Assembly: GCA_013425425.1 (NCBI GenBank)
Contig: JACCLJ010000107.1
Span: 1-8,276, forward strand
Direction: 5' to 3'
Source: Microcaldota archaeon
GTDB lineage: Archaea > Micrarchaeota > Micrarchaeia > Anstonellales > Bilamarchaeaceae
DNA: 8,276 bases
The translations under genes were made by a program, and so were the position numbers. Positions 5,445 through 8,276 of the stretch are shown here, one piece after another. The stretch's first letter is position 1; every line of letters starts with the position of its first letter. The notes below the pieces were generated by a model, which did no database searches, was not told where the DNA came from, and was given only the letters and a program-made list of their open reading frames with translations.

Positions 5445-6152
5445 TTAAAAGTTAAAAAACCTATGCGCGTTTTTCGCGGTCTGCTCCGCAACGGCATCGA
5501 AATCGAGGCTTTTGATTTCGGCTATGTAGGAGACCGCGTCCCTCACCTGCTCCGGCGTCCTTACGACATATGGCGCGTCCGTTTCAACAAGCAGGTTCTC
5601 CAGCGGCACCTCGTGTATCGCGTTCCTCCGTTCCTTCGCGTGGAGCGGAGGCGTTGATATGAAGCCGCCCTGTTCAACGACCCATTTCGCCTCGGAAACG
5701 CTGCCGGCGAAGAAATGCATCATTATGGGCTGCGAAAATTTCCGCATCCTGAACGTGTCTATGATGTCCGGCGTTGCCTTTCTGCCGTGTATCACTACCG
5801 GAAGGTTCATTTCCCCCGCGAGGTCCAGCATCTTCCCGAAAACGAGCTCCTCCCTTTTTACGTCTTCGTCGTTTTTCGCCCAGTGGTAATCGAGGCCGAT
5901 TTCACCTATCGCGTTCGGCCCGCCCTTCTTTATGAAATCGAGCCAGGAGTCCAGGCCGTCCAGGTCCGCATTGCCTATCACGGACTGTGGCGCTATCCCA
6001 AGCGAGAACGGCACGCCCAGCCTCTTTGCTATTTCCGCTGTTTTCAGGTTGCTTTTGTGCGAATAGCCGGATGCGACCGGGATGACGTTTTTGGACGGGG
6101 AGTAATCTTTCATGTCGGAAAGATGACAGTGCGCATCGACGAGGACAACCAT
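5445..6152 (-). CDS. TatD-family metal-dependent nuclease
   Basis: The 235-residue protein is a TIM-barrel amidohydrolase of the TatD family, whose members act as Mg-dependent DNases (3'-5' exonuclease activity in E. coli TatD). The metal ligands can be read in order: Asp6-x-His8-x-His10 (DAHCH), Glu84 (GEIGLDYHW), His122 (VIHGRKA), His146 (MMHFFAGS) and Asp192 (VETDAPY). The usual GxHP motif after the first strand pair reads GIAPQ (52-56), as in some archaeal members. The length is slightly shorter than bacterial TatD (about 260). The ATG at 6152 has no Shine-Dalgarno site, and a TATA-like ATTATAAAA (minus strand) is centred about 27 nt upstream, so the mRNA is probably leaderless. It heads the minus-strand run that continues into the NYN gene. 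Confidence 0.92.
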   Translation of the reverse strand: MVVLVDAHCHLSDMKDYSPSKNVIPVASGYSHKSNLKTAEIAKRLGVPFSLGIAPQSVIGNADLDGLDSWLDFIKKGGPNAIGEIGLDYHWAKNDEDVKREELVFGKMLDLAGEMNLPVVIHGRKATPDIIDTFRMRKFSQPIMMHFFAGSVSEAKWVVEQGGFISTPPLHAKERRNAIHEVPLENLLVETDAPYVVRTPEQVRDAVSYIAEIKSLDFDAVAEQTAKNAHRFFNF

Positions 6153-6158
6153 GACATA

Positions 6159-6187
6159 TTTAAAAAGACTAAGGTTTTATAATATAA
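6159..6187. promoter_or_regulatory. Interleaved divergent promoters for tatD-like gene and aIF5A
   Basis: The 62-nt gap between the two start codons holds two AT-rich boxes. TTTTATAATATAA at 6175-6187 is placed to serve the leaderless tatD-like gene on the minus strand. TTTAAAAA at 6159-6166 on the plus strand would give aIF5A a leader of about 26 nt that includes its AGGTG site. The boxes cross: each gene's TATA would lie on the far side of the other's, so the two promoters probably compete. Assignments are by spacing only. Confidence 0.5.
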
Positions 6188-6214
6188 CCTTGGACTCTAC
6201 TCGTAGGTGTTAAA

Positions 6215-6607
6215 ATGGTCGAGAAGATATTCGCTCTTGCGAAGGAATTGAAACCCGGAAGATACGTCCTTATAGACGATATTCCATGCAAGGTCGTGGA
6301 CGTCGAAAGCTCAAAGCCCGGGAAGCACGGCTCGGCAAAAATGAGAATAACCGCCATAGGCATATTCGAAGGGCAGAAAAAGACCCTTCTCTCGCCGGGC
6401 GATGCCGACGTGGACGTCCCTATAATAGAAAGGAGGACCGTGCAGATAATGTCTGTCAGCGGGAAGACCGCACAGGTCATGGATGTCCAGAACTATGAGA
6501 TGTACGAGATGGAAATACCGGACGAGCTTGTCGCCGGGGCGGCGCCTGGCAAGGAAGCCGAAGTCTTAGAGGCGATGGGAAGAAAGAGGATGGAGAGATT
6601 GCGATAA
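6215..6607 (+). CDS. eif5a: Translation factor aIF5A (hypusine-containing)
   Basis: aIF5A binds the ribosomal E site and helps peptide-bond formation at stalling sequences such as polyproline. The 130 residues match the archaeal length. The N-terminal SH3-like domain (about 1-70) carries the hypusination loop ESSKPGKHGSAKMRI, with Lys37 as the residue to be modified by deoxyhypusine synthase. The C-terminal OB-fold domain follows (about 72-130), starting at ERRTVQIMS. All key residues for modification are present, so the organism should encode deoxyhypusine synthase. AGGTG (6205-6209) lies 5 nt before the ATG. It is the first gene of a plus-strand operon with eS24, eS27, a CPBP protease and Kae1. 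Confidence 0.97.
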   Translation: MVEKIFALAKELKPGRYVLIDDIPCKVVDVESSKPGKHGSAKMRITAIGIFEGQKKTLLSPGDADVDVPIIERRTVQIMSVSGKTAQVMDVQNYEMYEMEIPDELVAGAAPGKEAEVLEAMGRKRMERLR

Positions 6608-6622
6608 CGGCGGGTGGAACCA

Positions 6623-6964
6623 ATGGAGATAGAGATAATTTCGGCAACAGACAACAAACTGCTTGACAGGAAGGAGATAAATGCAGTCATGCATTTCGAT
6701 GGCACGACGCCCCCCAGGAAGGAGATAAGGGAGGCGGTAAGCACGAAACTCGGGCTGAATCCGGAACTGACGGTCCTGAGCAGCGTGGTAAACGAATTCG
6801 GCGCAAAAAGAATACGGGTAGTCGCGCACGCTTACACTGACATCAAAAAACTCAAGGAAGTGGAGCCGGGCTACATAAGGAAAAGGGACAACGTGGCACC
6901 GCCCGAGGAAAAGCCCAAAGAGGAGAAGAAGAAGGCGCCCGCCAAAAAGGCCGGAAAGAGATAG
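6623..6964 (+). CDS. rps24e: Small ribosomal subunit protein eS24
   Basis: The 113-residue protein begins MEIEIISATDNKLLDRKEI, the usual start of archaeal/eukaryotic S24e, and continues with the HFDGTTPPRKEIREAV and VNEFGAKRIRVVAHAY segments of the family. The C-terminus is extended by a Lys/Glu/Ala/Pro-rich tail of about 20 residues (from PPEEKPKEEKKK), which is likely disordered and may bind rRNA. The ATG at 6623 has GGGTGG (6612-6617) 5 nt upstream. A GTG at 6614 inside that site would add three residues, does not fit the family N-terminus and is rejected. The gene sits 15 nt after aIF5A, and its TAG stop overlaps the ribosome binding site of eS27. Confidence 0.96.
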   Translation: MEIEIISATDNKLLDRKEINAVMHFDGTTPPRKEIREAVSTKLGLNPELTVLSSVVNEFGAKRIRVVAHAYTDIKKLKEVEPGYIRKRDNVAPPEEKPKEEKKKAPAKKAGKR

Positions 6965-6974
6965 GTGAATACTT

Positions 6975-7142
6975 ATGGCTGAAGCAAAGGAGAAAAAACC
7001 GCAACCGAAAAAGGAGAAGAAAAAAGCCGCGAAACCGTATGTCCAGCACAAATACTGCCCGAAATGCGGCCCCGGCGTATGGCTTGCAGAGCACAAGGAC
7101 AGGAAGTCCTGCGGAAGATGCGGGTACTTCGAAAAGAAGTAG
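6975..7142 (+). CDS. rps27ae: Small ribosomal subunit protein eS27
   Basis: This short gene encodes 55 residues. The C-terminal half is a zinc ribbon with four cysteines: Cys28 and Cys31 (KYCPKCGPG) and Cys46 and Cys49 (KSCGRCGY). The GPGVWLAEHKDR stretch between them is the signature of archaeal S27ae, the counterpart of the ribosomal part of eukaryotic ubiquitin-S27a. The first 20 residues are very Lys-rich (KEKKPQPKKEKKK) and form a basic extension. AGGTGA (6963-6968), which overlaps the eS24 stop, lies 6 nt before the ATG. Because the protein is so small it is easily missed by length-limited gene callers. The start of the next gene is 7 nt after its TAG. Confidence 0.97.
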   Translation: MAEAKEKKPQPKKEKKKAAKPYVQHKYCPKCGPGVWLAEHKDRKSCGRCGYFEKK

Positions 7143-7149
7143 AATCCAC

Positions 7150-7797
7150 ATGGACGCCAAAAGAGTTTTTCTTGCAGTCTTCCTGCTTTCCGTCATATCT
7201 TTTTTTATCCTCCTGGCGGTCGCCAGGGACACGTTTTACTACGAAGCGCCGGTGCATCTTGCCATCTTTTCACTTGCGCTTTTCTTTTTGTGGAAAAAAG
7301 ACCTCGGCACGACGCTCCGGTTTCTCGGAGTGCCCGGCGACCTGAAGAGGAATATCCTGTTCACCATAGGAGGGTTCATCGGGCTTATGGCCGCCCTCAT
7401 CGCAACAACCGCTTTGCTGTCGGCTCTCGGCATAAACGATGGTGAAAAGGTGACGGGCATAGTGAAGGGCCTTCCCATTTACATACTTGTTTTCGCCGTG
7501 ATCGCCGCGCCTTTCAGCGAGGAGCTTTTCTTCAGGGCGTTCCTGATGCAATTCTTCGAAAACGTTTTCACGTTCCTCAGGCTTCCGATGCTGCGCGGGG
7601 CGGCGGTGTTTTTTTCTGCGGTCGCCTTTTCGCTGCCGCATTTTTCATACGGCTCCGTGACCGAAATCATCGGCGCGTTCGCCATCGGGCTCGTGCTTGC
7701 GCTCGTTTACAAATATTCGAAAAGCGTGCTGCCGTGCATAGCGATACACATGATATATAACCTGATTGCGATAACGGTCATGCTGCTCTATCAGTGA
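7150..7797 (+). CDS. CPBP-family intramembrane metalloprotease
   Basis: The 215-residue protein has hydrophobic segments near residues 5-24, 33-48, 68-93, 108-122, 148-163, 174-187 and 194-213. It shows the three motifs of the CPBP (CAAX protease and bacteriocin-processing, formerly Abi) family: EELFFR at Glu124-Glu125-Arg129, FSLPH at Phe160-His164, and HMIYN at His200-Asn204. These form the intramembrane catalytic/metal site in Rce1-type enzymes. In bacteria such proteins process prenylated or bacteriocin peptides, but the substrate here is unknown. The open frame extends upstream to 7039, but that part overlaps eS27 in another frame, so I start at the ATG at 7150, where the first helix begins. 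There is no strong Shine-Dalgarno site, so translation is probably coupled to eS27. The kae1 start is 4 nt after its stop. Confidence 0.9.
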   Translation: MDAKRVFLAVFLLSVISFFILLAVARDTFYYEAPVHLAIFSLALFFLWKKDLGTTLRFLGVPGDLKRNILFTIGGFIGLMAALIATTALLSALGINDGEKVTGIVKGLPIYILVFAVIAAPFSEELFFRAFLMQFFENVFTFLRLPMLRGAAVFFSAVAFSLPHFSYGSVTEIIGAFAIGLVLALVYKYSKSVLPCIAIHMIYNLIAITVMLLYQ

Positions 7798-7801
7798 TAC
7801 T

Positions 7802-8276
7802 ATGATTACGCTCGGCATAGAATGCACCGCGCACACCCTTTCCGCAGGAGTAGTCAAAAACGGAAATGTGCTTTCGAACGTAATCGACAGTTACCGGGCG
7901 CCGAAGGGGGAGGGGATGATACCCCGCAACATGGCCGACCATCACGCAAACGTGTTCGGCGGCGTGCTGGAAAAGGCGTTGGACGATGCGGGAATAGGCA
8001 TGGAGGATGCCGACCTTATCGCATTCTCGCAGGGCCCGGGCATAGGCTCGGCGCTTGCGGTCGGATGCGGCGGTGCGAAATATCTCGCGGTAAGATATAA
8101 TAAGAAAATAATAGGCGTGAACCACTGCCTTGCCCATGTGAAGATAAGCGAGCACCTTACAGGCATGAAAAATCCGCTTGTGCTCTACCTGTCGGGCGGA
8201 AACAGCCAGATAATAGTCCAAAAGAGCGGCAGGTACCATGTTCTTGGCGAAACGCTGGACATAGGCATAGGAAACT
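7802..8276 (+). CDS. kae1: tRNA t6A synthase Kae1/TsaD-family protein (partial)
   Basis: Kae1 is the catalytic subunit of KEOPS, which transfers the threonylcarbamoyl group to A37 of tRNAs that read ANN codons. Only the first 158 residues fit in the window. They show LGIECTAHT (4-12), the SQGPGIGSAL segment (76-85), the metal-binding NHCLAH with His108 and His112, the SGGN loop (131-134) and GETLDIGIGN (149-158), all in family order. The usual IEGTAHT reads IECTAHT, with Cys8 replacing Gly, a difference from most archaeal Kae1. In many archaea the protein continues into a Bud32 kinase domain; the window ends before this can be seen. The start follows the CPBP stop by 4 nt with no clear ribosome binding site. 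The order rps24e, rps27ae, then kae1 recurs in archaea, here with one gene inserted. Confidence 0.95.
   Translation, partial: MITLGIECTAHTLSAGVVKNGNVLSNVIDSYRAPKGEGMIPRNMADHHANVFGGVLEKALDDAGIGMEDADLIAFSQGPGIGSALAVGCGGAKYLAVRYNKKIIGVNHCLAHVKISEHLTGMKNPLVLYLSGGNSQIIVQKSGRYHVLGETLDIGIGN

Noticed and set aside
5715..6182. Open frame of 155 codons on the plus strand opposite the TatD-like gene
   Set aside because: Shadow of the antisense TatD gene, whose metal ligands are all intact; no family resemblance of its own.
7039..7149. N-terminal extension of the CPBP protease by 37 residues
   Set aside because: It overlaps eS27 coding in another frame and gives a polar, unconserved leader. The ATG at 7150 starts right before the first helix.
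1..8276. CRISPR arrays, insertion sequences, rRNA genes and long repeats
   Set aside because: No regularly spaced repeats, transposase-like frames, terminal inverted repeats or rRNA-like sequences were seen.

Overview
The window reads as the chromosome of an archaeon, most likely of the DPANN group (Micrarchaeota or Diapherotrites-like is my guess, not proven). The support is archaeal-only or archaeal-type genes (aIF5A with a hypusine site, eS24, eS27, an LSm protein, an archaeal AspRS, Kae1), GGTG-type Shine-Dalgarno sites 5-6 nt before many starts, TATA-like promoters, and a tRNA gene without an encoded CCA.

Layout. (1) Positions 1-1492, minus strand: a two-gene membrane cassette. It holds a polytopic protein resembling VirB6/TrbL/CedA, then the N-terminal part of a small two-helix VirB2/TrbC/CedA1-like pilin that runs off the left edge. 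(2) 1586-3620, plus strand: aspS then surE, 13 nt apart. The AspRS carries His25 and Pro83, which I read as the non-discriminating type that also makes Asp-tRNA(Asn). (3) 3653-4502, minus strand: an AT-rich, toxin-antitoxin-like cassette. It consists of a DUF4258-like gene broken by one in-frame TAG, a DUF2283-like gene and a 45-residue antitoxin-tail-like protein. It starts only 28 nt behind a tRNA-Ala(GGC) gene. (4) 4531-6152, minus strand: TatD-family nuclease, NYN/PIN-like protein, LSm protein and tRNA-Ala, a nucleic-acid-processing run. (5) 6215-8276, plus strand: a tight translation operon of aIF5A, eS24, eS27, a CPBP-family membrane protease and Kae1 (cut by the right edge).

Two divergent promoter regions (1493-1585 and 6153-6214) separate the blocks. 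Blocks 4 and 5 and aspS are housekeeping genes in translation, tRNA modification and RNA handling. The more novel parts are the secretion/DNA-uptake-like membrane cassette, the interrupted toxin-like gene beside the tRNA, and the protease gene inserted between rps27ae and kae1. No CRISPR array, insertion sequence or rRNA gene was seen.
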